A DNA stretch of 64,000 nucleotides from Sulfurimicrobium sp963741495 (GCA_963741495.1 CAVUID010000017.1:1-64000); one strand, 5' to 3'. Shown: positions 29,467 to 37,794, numbered from the stretch's first letter. Numbers and translations are program-made. The notes: generated from the sequence alone by a model not told the origin.

Positions 29467-30328
29467 GAACGATCGCGCTGAAGACCAGCAGATAAATGAA
29501 AGGAATATGCGCAACATGCCAGAGCGAGAACAGTTTTTCCCAGCTTGAAATCTGGCTGAGCCGAATAATGGCAAATACATAGTCGTCGATCTGCCGTTTG
29601 GCCAAATTATAGTTGAGCGTAAGTTGAGCGTATGGCCAGTCCCGCTTCCGGGCCTCGGCGGCCAGAATTTTTTTGGCCTCGCGGCGGATGCTGCGGGACA
29701 AACTTTTACCCCTGTGGCGCAGGGTCATGAAACGCCACAGGCGCTGCGGCATGCTGTCAAGCTGGGCAAAAGCCAGTTGATTGAATTCCATGAGTCGTTG
29801 CTCGATGTCCGGCTGCAATGAAAAAACCGAACTCATGTGCGCCTGACGCTCCTTGAACTCTGTTTCAAGCTCAGCCAGCGTCGACTTCCTGCCATGCAAT
29901 CCACGGTGGATATGGCGATAGACGAAACGTCCCACCACCCCGCTCAGCGCAACGAGCAGCATGGCATACAGTGCAATGCGTCCGTTCATGGAACTGGTTC
30001 GGAAGGAAGAATGAAACAGAATCAGCACAGGACCGCCGATCCCCATGAACATGTGATAATTAAACCATGCCCCTATACCCCCCAAGCGAGCCAAAGCTCG
30101 ATTTCGCTTGCGCAAGGAATAGGAAAACAGACTCAGTATCATCAGTCCGCCGGTCAAGCCCAAATTGTATGCAAGCGCCGAACCCGGCCGAAATCGATCG
30201 TCAAATGCCACCAGCAAAGCCAAACCCAGCACCGTCAGCAGCATCAGGGCGAAAACAATACGCCGCACCCACGACAGAACACCTTCTGCGCCCTGTCTGG
30301 CTTGCATTTCCACAGAAATTGAATTCAT
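29441..30328 (-). CDS. Membrane protein with paired histidines, probable heme-b electron carrier
   Basis: 295 aa from the ATG at 30328 (an in-frame TTG at 30346 is less likely). At least five hydrophobic segments are visible, two near the N-terminus (about 23-65), one around YHMFMGIGGPVLILFHSSF, one around GRIALYAMLLVALSGVVGRF and one at the C-terminus (HIPFIYLLVFSAIVHVIAVH). Histidines lie in or next to these helices (YHMF, LFHSS, YRHIHRG, LWHVAH, IVHVIAVH), as in di-heme cytochrome b membrane subunits. I infer it passes electrons from the quinone pool or from the divergent Fe-S flavoprotein to the 24-heme cytochrome, which follows it with a 26-base overlap. The family name is not certain. 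Confidence 0.7.
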   Translation of the reverse strand: MNSISVEMQARQGAEGVLSWVRRIVFALMLLTVLGLALLVAFDDRFRPGSALAYNLGLTGGLMILSLFSYSLRKRNRALARLGGIGAWFNYHMFMGIGGPVLILFHSSFRTSSMNGRIALYAMLLVALSGVVGRFVYRHIHRGLHGRKSTLAELETEFKERQAHMSSVFSLQPDIEQRLMEFNQLAFAQLDSMPQRLWRFMTLRHRGKSLSRSIRREAKKILAAEARKRDWPYAQLTLNYNLAKRQIDDYVFAIIRLSQISSWEKLFSLWHVAHIPFIYLLVFSAIVHVIAVHLY

Positions 30329-30446
30329 TTTGAGTCGGCCATTCAAGTGGGTCGTCGACCTATTCTATTGGGGGGCTAAGCGAGTGGGAAAGTGAACATT
30401 TTGTCATGTGCGCCTTTTCAACAGCACGCATTACTATAGACTAACA

Positions 30447-30460
30447 TGATATTTATCATC
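30447..30460. promoter_or_regulatory. FNR/CRP-type palindrome between divergent redox operons
   Basis: ATGAT-ATTT-ATCAT is a perfect inverted repeat with the 4-base spacing of FNR-type sites (TTGAT-N4-ATCAA), one mismatch per half site. It lies about 120 bases upstream of the minus-strand cytochrome operon and about 25 bases upstream of the plus-strand oxidoreductase. At that distance it could serve as an activator site for the former and a repressor site for the latter. Confidence 0.45.
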
Positions 30461-30482
30461 TTTTTGCCCATTGCGATCGTCA

Positions 30483-31778
30483 ATGTTTGATCTATTGTTT
30501 TATCTTGTTCCGCTCCTTTTTGTTCTGATCGCGATCACGCTGCATATGCGCGCGCGCCGGAAGCACTCCTGCCGTCATGCCGAAATTCTGAAAGAGGCGG
30601 TGGAATCCGGCCTGACCGAACCGCCCTCGCTACACCCTGTTGTCGATACATCCATCTGCATAGGCTCTGGCGCCTGTGTGAAAGCCTGCCCGGAAAGCGC
30701 CATGGGCGTCATCAACGGCAAGGGACTGCTGGTCAATCCAACGCACTGTATCGGCCATGGCGCCTGCGCTGCCTCATGCCCGGTCGGCGCGATCAAGCTG
30801 GTATTCGGCACGGCCAAGCGCGGCATGGAAATCCCTCATGTCACGCCTGAATTTGAAACCAACGTACCCGGCCTGTTCATTGCTGGCGAACTGGGCGGCA
30901 TGGGGCTGATTCGCAACGCGGTGAAACAGGGCACTCAGGCCATCGGCACGATCGCAGGTCGCGCCCGGGGCAGTGCCGATTTCGATGTCATCATCGTTGG
31001 CGCCGGACCCGCCGGCATCTCCGCTTCGCTTGCCGCCAAGCAGAGCAATTTGCGCTATATCACTATCGAACAGGAAGATTCACTTGGCGGCACGACCTAT
31101 CACTATCCGCGCAACAAACTGGTGATGACCGCACCGATGAAGCTTCCCCTGGTCGGCGAGATCAAGGTGCGCGAGGTCAGCAAGGAAGCATTGATGGAAA
31201 TCTGGCGCGGCATTCTGGACAAGACCAAGCTGGATATCCACTTCAGCGAGCGCATGGAAGACATTACCCAGGAAGACGGCGCATTCGTCGTCAAAACCAG
31301 CAAGGGAAGCTATCGCACCGCCAATATCCTGCTCGCCATCGGCCGGCGCGGCACACCGCGCAAACTGGGCGCCAAGGGTGAGGAACACCCCAAAGTGGTT
31401 TACCGCCTGATCGAAGCAGAACAGTATGAGCACCAGCATGTACTGGTGGTCGGCGGCGGGGATAGTGCGCTTGAAGCCGCTCTCGATGTCAGCGACCAAT
31501 CCGGCACCACAGTCACGTTATCCTATCGAAGCAATGCCTTCAGCCGGGTCAAGCCGAAGAATCGTGACCGGCTCGATCAGGCCATCGACAAAAAGCGCAT
31601 TCAGGTGATTCTCGAATCCAGTGTCAAGGAAATCACCCCCGAAATGGTCAGGCTGAAAAAAGGGGAAGAAATCATCGAACTGCCCAACCAGGCGATCATT
31701 GTCTGCGCAGGCGGTGAATTACCTACCCCCATGCTCAAGAAAATCGGCATTCAGGTGGAAGCGCACTATGGCACCTAG
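30483..31778 (+). CDS. Membrane-anchored Fe-S / thioredoxin-reductase-like flavoprotein
   Basis: 431 aa from the ATG at 30483 (TTG at 30471 is also in frame). Parts in order: an N-terminal TM helix (about 4-22), two ferredoxin-like Fe-S motifs (residues 59-70 and 89-100), then a thioredoxin-reductase-like domain with an FAD-binding GAGPAG (173-178) and a second dinucleotide site, VVGGGDSALEAA. The Fe-S motifs are CIGSGACVKACP and CIGHGACAASCP: in each the usual second Cys is missing (Ser62, His92). A role as NAD(P)H- or ferredoxin-linked electron entry point is inferred. It is divergent from the cytochrome operon, separated by 154 bases holding an FNR-like palindrome. The usual CxxC disulfide of thioredoxin reductase is not seen. 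Confidence 0.82.
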   Translation: MFDLLFYLVPLLFVLIAITLHMRARRKHSCRHAEILKEAVESGLTEPPSLHPVVDTSICIGSGACVKACPESAMGVINGKGLLVNPTHCIGHGACAASCPVGAIKLVFGTAKRGMEIPHVTPEFETNVPGLFIAGELGGMGLIRNAVKQGTQAIGTIAGRARGSADFDVIIVGAGPAGISASLAAKQSNLRYITIEQEDSLGGTTYHYPRNKLVMTAPMKLPLVGEIKVREVSKEALMEIWRGILDKTKLDIHFSERMEDITQEDGAFVVKTSKGSYRTANILLAIGRRGTPRKLGAKGEEHPKVVYRLIEAEQYEHQHVLVVGGGDSALEAALDVSDQSGTTVTLSYRSNAFSRVKPKNRDRLDQAIDKKRIQVILESSVKEITPEMVRLKKGEEIIELPNQAIIVCAGGELPTPMLKKIGIQVEAHYGT

Positions 31779-31874
31779 CCAGATTCGCATCGGCTCAGCG
31801 CGCGTACCTGAGCCGCGCAATCCCCCTGGAAATTGCTGATATAGTAACGCCATCCATCGCCTGGCCATTCCACC

Positions 31875-32249
31875 ATGTCTAAACCCATAGCGCCCGATCA
31901 CGCACGACTGGACCGCATCGTTGCCGAGGCGCGCCGCCATAGCAGTGAGCGCGAGGCCACTTATCGCGGGCAGGCGCTTAAATTGTTTCCGTGGATTTGT
32001 GGTCGTTGCGGTCGTGAGTTTGCAGGCGCACGTTTGCGCGAGTTGACGGTGCACCACAAAGACCACAATCACGACAACAACCCGCCAGATGGCAGCAACT
32101 GGGAACTGCTCTGCCTGTATTGCCACGACAACGAACACGCCCGCGTAATGGATGAAGAGGTGCGAGGAAGAAATCCAGACGCCCCATCCGGGGCCACCTT
32201 CAATCCATTCGCCGATCTGAAAGCGCGGCTAAAAAACAAGGGCGGTTGA
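31875..32249 (+). CDS. yajD: HNH nuclease-like protein, YajD type
   Basis: 124 aa. It has two zinc-type Cys pairs, CGRCGREF and CLYCHDNEH, and the HNH core LTVHHKDHNHDNNPPDGSNW. This order and the short length match the YajD group of HNH proteins, which are widespread and of unknown cellular role. It stands alone between the redox island and xseA, and has a 96-base gap before it without any clear signal. Confidence 0.82.
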   Translation: MSKPIAPDHARLDRIVAEARRHSSEREATYRGQALKLFPWICGRCGREFAGARLRELTVHHKDHNHDNNPPDGSNWELLCLYCHDNEHARVMDEEVRGRNPDAPSGATFNPFADLKARLKNKGG

Positions 32250-32349
32250 CCGTCACAGGCCTGGAAATAATTTTTCTCTGGAAGGCCTTAAAAAATGGGG
32301 GAGGTGGGTTGAAGCCTAACTCCATGTGGCGAATCAGGCAGTTAAAGCG

Positions 32350-32419
32350 TTGTCCACAGAAACTGTGGATAACTATGTGCATGGTTTGTCCATAACCACC
32401 TTAACCCCCTTGTGCATAA
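32350..32419. other. Cluster of DnaA-box-like sequences next to AT-rich DNA
   Basis: TTGTCCACA at 32350-32358, TGTGGATAA at 32364-32372 (exact reverse complement of TTATCCACA) and TGTGCATAA at 32411-32419 (reverse complement of TTATGCACA) fit the DnaA consensus TTATNCACA, the first with one mismatch. TTGTCCATA lies between them at 32386. About 90 bases of AT-rich sequence follow. This fills most of the 314-base gap 32250-32563 before xseA. dnaA is not nearby, so a DnaA-controlled promoter or titration site is more likely than an origin. Confidence 0.5.
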
Positions 32420-32563
32420 CAAATTTTCCATTCTGCCCAAAATTTGAACCGCTTATTTTATCTTTATTTATCATGCACTTGAATAAATACTAATAAACCA
32501 TTGACAAGCGCTCTGCCTGGATGAAAGTTTTTTTACCATTGTGGATTAGTTTAGAATTCGTCC

Positions 32564-33907
32564 ATGCCTTCTTCATACCCCATGGATCAACCCGTTCTCA
32601 GCGTCAGTGAGCTCAATCGCCACGCCAAAGCCGTACTGGAACAAACCTTTCCCCTGATGTGGGTGGCGGGTGAAATATCCAACTTCACCCGCGCCACTTC
32701 CGGACACTGGTATTTCACGCTCAAGGACGGACAGGCACAGGTCCGCTGCGCCATGTTCCGGCATAAAAGCCAGTACACGGATTTCAAGCCGGAAAATGGC
32801 ATGCAGGTGGAAGTCCGCGCGCTGGTGACGCTGTATGAAGCGCGCGGTGAGTTCCAGCTGGGCGTCGAATCCATGCGCCGAGCCGGACTGGGCGCGCTGT
32901 TCGAGGCATTCGAAAAACTGAAATCCAGATTAAGCCTGGAAGGCCTGTTCGATCAGGCGCAGAAGCAAACCCCGCCCGTCTTTCCGCAACGCATCGGCAT
33001 CATCACCTCCCCTGCGGCGGCGGCCCTGCGCGATGTGCTCACCACCCTGCGGCGGCGCATGCCGAACATCCCCGCGCTGATCTACCCGGTTCCCGTGCAG
33101 GGCGAAGGCGCAGCGCAAAAGATTGCCGCAGCCATCCAGCTGGCCGGGCAGCGCAAGGAATGCGACGTGCTGATCCTGTGCCGGGGCGGCGGCAGTATCG
33201 AAGACTTATGGGCGTTCAACGAGGAAGTCGTGGCTCGCGCTATCGCCGCGTGCAAAATCCCCATCATCTGCGGGGTGGGGCATGAAACCGACGTCACCAT
33301 TGCAGACTTCACCGCCGACCGGCGCGCTCCCACGCCCACCGCCGCCGCAGAACTGGCCACGCCGCACCGTGACGACCTGCTGCAGCGCCTCGACCTGCTA
33401 CAGTCCGGGCTGACGCGCCAGACCATGCGCGGGCTGGAACAGCGCATGCAGCTGCTTGATTATCTGGCGCGCCGCCTGCTCCACCCCGGCACCCGCATCC
33501 AGAACCAGCAACAACATCTGGGGCACTTGGCGCAACGCCTCAGGCAAGCCGCCCCGCGCCAGCTGGATCAGCATGCATGGCGCGTGCAGCGCCTCGCCGC
33601 CCGGCTCGCGGCCGCTGCGCCGGCAACAGGCGAGATCGAGAACCAGCTGCTTCAGATCCGGCAGCGCCTGGACCGTGCCATGGCATCCGGGCTGCAACAC
33701 CACCAGACCAGCCTGCAACGCCTGGCCGCCAATCTCCAGCACCTCAACCCGGAAGCCGTACTGGCGCGCGGGTTCAGCATGGTTCGCAACGCCAGCGGCG
33801 GCATCGTGCGCAGCAGTGCAGAAATCTCGCTGGATGAGGATATTTCCCTGACTTTTGCCCATGGCAGCGCCACGGCTCGGGTAACGCATAAAGAGGAAGC
33901 CCAATGA
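32564..33907 (+). CDS. xseA: Exodeoxyribonuclease VII large subunit
   Basis: 447 aa, the usual length. It is the catalytic and DNA-binding subunit of the single-strand exonuclease VII used in repair. The N-terminal OB-fold (VLSVSELNRHAKAVLEQTFP, then WVAGEISNFTRATSGHWYF) is intact. The catalytic core shows GIITSPAAAALRDVLTTL, RGGGSIEDLWAFNEE and VGHETDVTIADFTADRRAPT. Then follow the long coiled-coil arm and the C-terminal end VLARGFSMVRNASG. The stop overlaps the start of the next gene (ATGA). The small subunit gene xseB is not in the window. Confidence 0.96.
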   Translation: MPSSYPMDQPVLSVSELNRHAKAVLEQTFPLMWVAGEISNFTRATSGHWYFTLKDGQAQVRCAMFRHKSQYTDFKPENGMQVEVRALVTLYEARGEFQLGVESMRRAGLGALFEAFEKLKSRLSLEGLFDQAQKQTPPVFPQRIGIITSPAAAALRDVLTTLRRRMPNIPALIYPVPVQGEGAAQKIAAAIQLAGQRKECDVLILCRGGGSIEDLWAFNEEVVARAIAACKIPIICGVGHETDVTIADFTADRRAPTPTAAAELATPHRDDLLQRLDLLQSGLTRQTMRGLEQRMQLLDYLARRLLHPGTRIQNQQQHLGHLAQRLRQAAPRQLDQHAWRVQRLAARLAAAAPATGEIENQLLQIRQRLDRAMASGLQHHQTSLQRLAANLQHLNPEAVLARGFSMVRNASGGIVRSSAEISLDEDISLTFAHGSATARVTHKEEAQ

Positions 33908-34773
33908 ACCTGATGTTCTGGAAGAAAAAACCTCGCGCCGAAGAAAGCACGGATAATCAGGAAAAGCCAGCAGATGGCGACAGGACCGAAGCCGGGGAAG
34001 CGCCCGATCTGGATGCGCCAGCAAAACCAGGCCTGCTCGCCCGGATAAAGTCAGGATTTTCAAACCTGGGCCGACGCTTCAGGAAAGCCCCGGCAGCAAA
34101 TGCAGATAGCACGGCCAGTCCACAGGAAGAGGAAGATGACAAGACCGTCGCGATGGAAGCGCCCGATCTTGACGCGCAGCCAAAAACGGGACTGCTTGCC
34201 CGCGTAAAAGGCGGGCTTTCGGGACTTGCCCGGCGTTTCAGGAAATCCTCGGCGCCCGGGGATGAGGATGCGGCGGAAACCCAAACCGGCGAGTCGCCAG
34301 CCGTCCGCCCCGTGCGCACAAAAAAACGCCTGATTATCGGCGGCGCAATCGGGCTGCTGGTCTTGCTGCTGTCCGGGGCCGGGTTTGCAACCTGGAAAAT
34401 ATTTTTCTCCGCCCCGGAACATGAGGCTATAGCGCCGACTACAGCCGCTGCCTCTCACGACCAGCCGCAGGAAACCCAGGCCGAAACAGCGCTGACAGAA
34501 ATCGAAACGCTCAGAAAAAAGAATGAAGAATTGCAGGCGCAAATCGAGGCGCTGAAACACGAGCCATCGCAAGCCGATCAGCCCAAAGCGACGACAGATA
34601 GCGCCGAGTCAGCCGCAGCCGCCACGCCGGGTGAAATGACCCTCAGCAACAAGGATCCCAAAGCCGCCGCCCAGTCGCTGAAAGAAGCCATCGAGGCGAT
34701 GAATGCGGGCTCAGCCGGCCCGGCCAGGAAACCCGAAAAACAAAAACCCCCAGCCGAAGCCGGGGGCGATTGA
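33904..34773 (+). CDS. Single-pass membrane protein with an internal duplication and coiled coil
   Basis: 289 aa, overlapping xseA by 4 bases, so it is probably co-translated. I do not recognise a family. The N-terminal cytoplasmic part holds two copies of a motif about 51 residues apart: APDLDAPAKPGLLARIKSGF and APDLDAQPKTGLLARVKGGL, each followed by a basic RRFRK stretch. Then come a basic stop and a TM helix (about 142-165, RLIIGGAIGLLVLLLSGAGF), and a periplasmic tail with a short coiled coil (EIETLRKKNEELQAQIEALK). The duplicated amphipathic basic motifs may bind membrane or nucleic acid; this is only inference. Confidence 0.72.
   Translation: MNLMFWKKKPRAEESTDNQEKPADGDRTEAGEAPDLDAPAKPGLLARIKSGFSNLGRRFRKAPAANADSTASPQEEEDDKTVAMEAPDLDAQPKTGLLARVKGGLSGLARRFRKSSAPGDEDAAETQTGESPAVRPVRTKKRLIIGGAIGLLVLLLSGAGFATWKIFFSAPEHEAIAPTTAAASHDQPQETQAETALTEIETLRKKNEELQAQIEALKHEPSQADQPKATTDSAESAAAATPGEMTLSNKDPKAAAQSLKEAIEAMNAGSAGPARKPEKQKPPAEAGGD
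34742..34767 (-). terminator. Terminator of the minus-strand Gly-rich gene, inside the end of the plus-strand gene
   Basis: Read on the minus strand it is CCCCCGGC-TTCG-GCTGGGGG followed by a T-rich run. It overlaps the last codons of the convergent plus-strand gene. Confidence 0.75.
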
Positions 34774-34798
34774 GCGGGACAGAACCCGGAACGATTGA

Positions 34799-35104
34799 CT
34801 ACAACTGGGGAAGCTGGGTCTGATCCCGGTTTTGCTGACGGGTCTGGTCCCGGTTCATGCTGCCCTGACCATCATTTACGCGCTCCTGGGTACGGGTCTG
34901 AGTGCGGGTCTGGGTACGGGTCTGGTCCCCATCCTGGCTGTAAGTGCCCTGGGAAGACATGCCCTGACCGCCACCCATGCCGCCACCCATGCTTGAACCG
35001 CCACCCATGCCGCCACCACCGCCGCCACCACCGCGTGCGAAGGCGACGCCACTGGAACCCAAAGCTGCTGCAAGAACAATAACCATCAATGAAGATTTAC
35101 GCAT
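34799..35104 (-). CDS. Gly-rich small secreted protein with TRTQ repeats
   Basis: 101 aa, with AAGGAG 6 bases before the ATG at 35104. It has a signal peptide (MRKSSLMVIVLAAALGSSGV, then AFA), a Gly/Met block (GGGGMGGGSSMGGGMGGG) and a tail of short repeats (TRTQTRTQTRTQ, then NRDQTRQQNRDQ). The TRTQ part comes from 12-base tandem DNA repeats at about 34890-34925. It is one of several Gly/Met-rich proteins in the window. Function unknown; a structural, metal-binding or surface role would be possible. Confidence 0.75.
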   Translation of the reverse strand: MRKSSLMVIVLAAALGSSGVAFARGGGGGGGGMGGGSSMGGGMGGGQGMSSQGTYSQDGDQTRTQTRTQTRTQERVNDGQGSMNRDQTRQQNRDQTQLPQL

Positions 35105-35138
35105 TTTCAACTCCTTAAAAAATACAAAGTATTCAGGA

Positions 35139-35580
35139 TTAACGGCCTCTGCCGCCTCCACCACCACCGCCTCCGCGCCCACCCATTCCTGGGCCGGCGC
35201 CGGCACCATTCATGGACGAACCGCCGGAAGCGGCCGGATTCTCTTGCATCTGCCGGGACTCATAGCCGCGGCCAAAGCGACTGCCTTCCATCCCGCGACC
35301 TTGCGCGTTCTGGGCGGCATTCTCCGCTTCCAGACGTTGCTGCCCGTTAACACTCAAATCATTCATCAGCGCGCGCTCTTCCTGATTCATGGAGCGCATG
35401 CGCGTCTGTACCCGACTACGAAACGCATCTGGATCCACTTCGCCTTTCTGAGCGGCCTGCCGCTGCGCCTGCTGTTTTTCCTGTTGCGTTTGCAGCCAGG
35501 CTTTCCTGCGCCAGCACGCTGCCGGCATCCAGAAGCCCCAGGCTGATCGCGCTAATACGTAAGAATTGTTTGCTTGTCAT
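35139..35580 (-). CDS. Gly-rich secreted protein, interrupted by one extra base
   Basis: Two frames join into one protein. The first, from the ATG at 35580, gives a signal peptide (MTSKQFLRISAISLGLLDAG, then SVLAQE). The second gives the helical body (WLQTQQEKQQAQRQAAQKG, then VQTRMRSMNQEERALMNDLS) and a Gly/Met tail. Removing one base in the TTT run at 35502-35504 joins them and gives 146 aa. The layout then matches the proteins at 16308 and 37958. It is divergent from the OmpR-like gene, and a TGTAACA-GTG-TGTTACA palindrome lies 117 bases upstream. Confidence 0.7.
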
Positions 35581-35696
35581 TTGCTTTCTCATCATTGAAT
35601 TAACCGCCAAAGACGGAATTTAACTCAAGTCGCTCGTTGCATGGTGTGCATCATGAGCCCCGGTCGTTTCAAAATCATTTCGCGCCGGCATGGAAA

Positions 35697-35713
35697 TGTA
35701 ACAGTGTGTTACA
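35697..35713. promoter_or_regulatory. Operator-like palindrome, copy 1 (TGTAACA-GTG-TGTTACA)
   Basis: A perfect 17-base inverted repeat between the divergent Gly-rich gene and the OmpR/EnvZ-like operon. It lies about 52 bases before the regulator start and 117 bases before the Gly-rich start. The first 16 bases recur exactly at 38364-38379. GTTACA is the half site known for OmpR-type regulators, so the neighbouring response regulator is the obvious candidate. Confidence 0.7.
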
Positions 35714-35764
35714 GAGGACCACAGACGCATGGCGCAGCCCACCTCGATTTTGTATAGTGCAGGC

Positions 35765-36484
35765 ATGGAAAATATTAAAGAACACATTCTGGTCGTGGAT
35801 GACGACCCCGGCCTGCGCGAACTGCTGCAGCAATACCTGACGGAACAGGGCTACGAAGTTGCCGCCGTCAACGATGGCGGTGCGATGGAACAGCATCTGG
35901 CGCAACAGCCTGCGGACCTGGTGATTCTCGACCTGATGCTGCCGGGAGAAGACGGCCTGACCCTGGCACGCAAACTGCGAGCACAGGGCGCGCAACCCAT
36001 CATCATGCTGTCGGCGCGCGGCGAGGATATCGACCGCATTATCGGGCTGGAGGTCGGCGCGGACGATTACCTCGCCAAGCCCTTCAATCCGCGCGAGCTG
36101 CTGGCACGCATCCGCGCCGTGCTGCGCCGCAAGGAAAGCGCCAAACCCGAGTCCGAAGAACCTGCCAGCGGCATTTTCAGCTTCGGCCCCTGGCGGCTGG
36201 ACGTCAACGCCCACCAGCTGGTGCTTAACGGCGAAGAAGTCTCGCTCACTGCCGGGGAATTCAACCTGCTGCGAATTTTTGTCGAACACCCCAACCGTGT
36301 CCTCAGCCGGGATCTGCTGATGGATCTGATCAAGGGTTACGAACGTACGCCCTTCGACCGCAGCATCGATGTCCGGGTGACGCGGCTGCGGCGCAAGATC
36401 GAGGACGACCCGGCCGCCCCGGTCTATATCCGCACGGTCTGGGGAGAGGGTTACCTGTTTTCCCCGCAGGACAAGGTTTCCTGA
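35765..36484 (+). CDS. ompR: OmpR-type response regulator
   Basis: 239 aa from the ATG at 35765 (an in-frame ATG at 35729 lies upstream). The receiver has the acidic pocket VVDDDPG, the phospho-Asp in LVILDLMLPGEDGL, and the conserved Lys in DDYLAKPFNPRELLARIRAV. The C-terminal domain is the winged helix of the OmpR family (GEFNLLRIFVEHPNRVLSRD, then RSIDVRVTRLRRKIEDDP and GYLF). The wording is close to enterobacterial OmpR in the receiver. Its stop overlaps the kinase start by one base. A TGTAACA palindrome just upstream suggests autoregulation. Confidence 0.88.
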   Translation: MENIKEHILVVDDDPGLRELLQQYLTEQGYEVAAVNDGGAMEQHLAQQPADLVILDLMLPGEDGLTLARKLRAQGAQPIIMLSARGEDIDRIIGLEVGADDYLAKPFNPRELLARIRAVLRRKESAKPESEEPASGIFSFGPWRLDVNAHQLVLNGEEVSLTAGEFNLLRIFVEHPNRVLSRDLLMDLIKGYERTPFDRSIDVRVTRLRRKIEDDPAAPVYIRTVWGEGYLFSPQDKVS

Positions 36485-37794
36485 TGCCCGGCGGCATCAG
36501 GCGCCGTACCCTGTTCCGCAGCACGGCCGCCACCGTGGCCGCTGCGCTGATCCTGTTCCAGCTCATCACCCTGGCCGTGACCTCATACTATGTCATGCTG
36601 CCCATCGCCAAACGATCCTCGGACGATCTGGCCTCGCTCATGGTGCTGTCTGCCCAGACCTGGGTGGAATTGCCGCCGCAGACCCGCGAGGACTTCGAAA
36701 TCGAGCTGGCCCAGCGCCATAACCTCTGGCTCTTTCGCGCCACCACACCCCTGCCGGAAGCCGGGCATGATTTCCTGCCCTACCTGACCCTGCTGGAAAC
36801 CGCGCTTCAGGCCCAAATCGGCGAACCGATCCAGGTCAAGGCCACGCATTGGGAAAAAACCTGGTTCTGGGTCGAGATTCCAAGCGGCGGCTACCTGATC
36901 CGCATCGGTTTTCCCAAGGAGCATCTCGGCATTCGCCCGCCACCGGCGCTGCTGCTGATGCTGGCCGCAACCGTTGCGCTCACCCTGATCACGGCTGTCA
37001 TCCTGGCACGGCGCATCACCCGCCCGCTGGCGCGCCTCTCCGAGGCGGCAACGCGCATCGGTCAGGGCAACACGCCGGAAAGCCTGCCGGAAACCGGGCC
37101 TGACGAACTTGCCTGCCTGGCCCGGACTTTCAATCGCATGGCATTCCAGGTCAAGGAACTGCTGGCCAACCGCACCACCCTGCTGGCCGGCATCTCCCAT
37201 GACCTGCGCACGCCGCTGGCGCGCATGCGCCTGGCGCTGGAAATGCTGCCGCAGGAAGGCGACCCGAAAAATATCGACCGGCTGCGCCACGACATGGAAG
37301 AAATGAACCGCCTCATTGGCGAATTCCTGGCACTCAGCCGGGGTCTGGAAAAGGAAGCCGAACAGGAAATCGATCTCAGCCAACTGCTGCAGGAACTGGC
37401 GGATCACGCCAGAAACGAAGGTGCCAAAGTGGAATGGCAAGCACAGCCGCCATGCCTGGCCGCTGCCGGCCCCATGGCCCTGCGCCGCATCCTCGGCAAC
37501 CTGATCGGCAATGCCGTGCGCTACGGCGCCGGAAAGCCACTAACCCTCGTCTGCGAATGCCATTCAGAGACGTGCGTAATCAAAATACTCGACCGCGGAC
37601 CGGGCATTCCGCCCGAACAGCTGGAAAGCGTATTCCGCCCCTTCTACCGCCTGGAATCTTCGCGCAGCATCACCACCGGCGGTAGTGGCCTGGGGCTAGC
37701 CATCGCCCGCCAGCTGGCGGATGCCAATGGCTGGAAAATCGAGTTGCTGCCGCGTGAAGGCGGCGGCACCGAAGCGCGGCTGACGCTCGCCTAA
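36484..37794 (+). CDS. envZ: EnvZ-like sensor histidine kinase
   Basis: 436 aa. Two TM helices flank a periplasmic domain (TM1 about 17-40, TM2 about 160-178), then a HAMP linker, the phospho-His box (AGISHDLRTPLARMRLALEM) and the ATPase domain with an N-box (ILGNLIGNAVRYG), a G1-box (LDRGPGIPPEQ) and a G2-box (GGSGLGLAIARQL). It is coupled to the OmpR-like gene by a one-base overlap. The signal is not readable; the divergent and following Gly-rich secreted protein genes suggest it senses an envelope condition. Confidence 0.88.
   Translation: MPGGIRRRTLFRSTAATVAAALILFQLITLAVTSYYVMLPIAKRSSDDLASLMVLSAQTWVELPPQTREDFEIELAQRHNLWLFRATTPLPEAGHDFLPYLTLLETALQAQIGEPIQVKATHWEKTWFWVEIPSGGYLIRIGFPKEHLGIRPPPALLLMLAATVALTLITAVILARRITRPLARLSEAATRIGQGNTPESLPETGPDELACLARTFNRMAFQVKELLANRTTLLAGISHDLRTPLARMRLALEMLPQEGDPKNIDRLRHDMEEMNRLIGEFLALSRGLEKEAEQEIDLSQLLQELADHARNEGAKVEWQAQPPCLAAAGPMALRRILGNLIGNAVRYGAGKPLTLVCECHSETCVIKILDRGPGIPPEQLESVFRPFYRLESSRSITTGGSGLGLAIARQLADANGWKIELLPREGGGTEARLTLA

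Noticed and set aside
32340..32510. Chromosomal replication origin
   Set aside because: Only three good boxes and no dnaA, dnaN, gyrB or parAB genes nearby.
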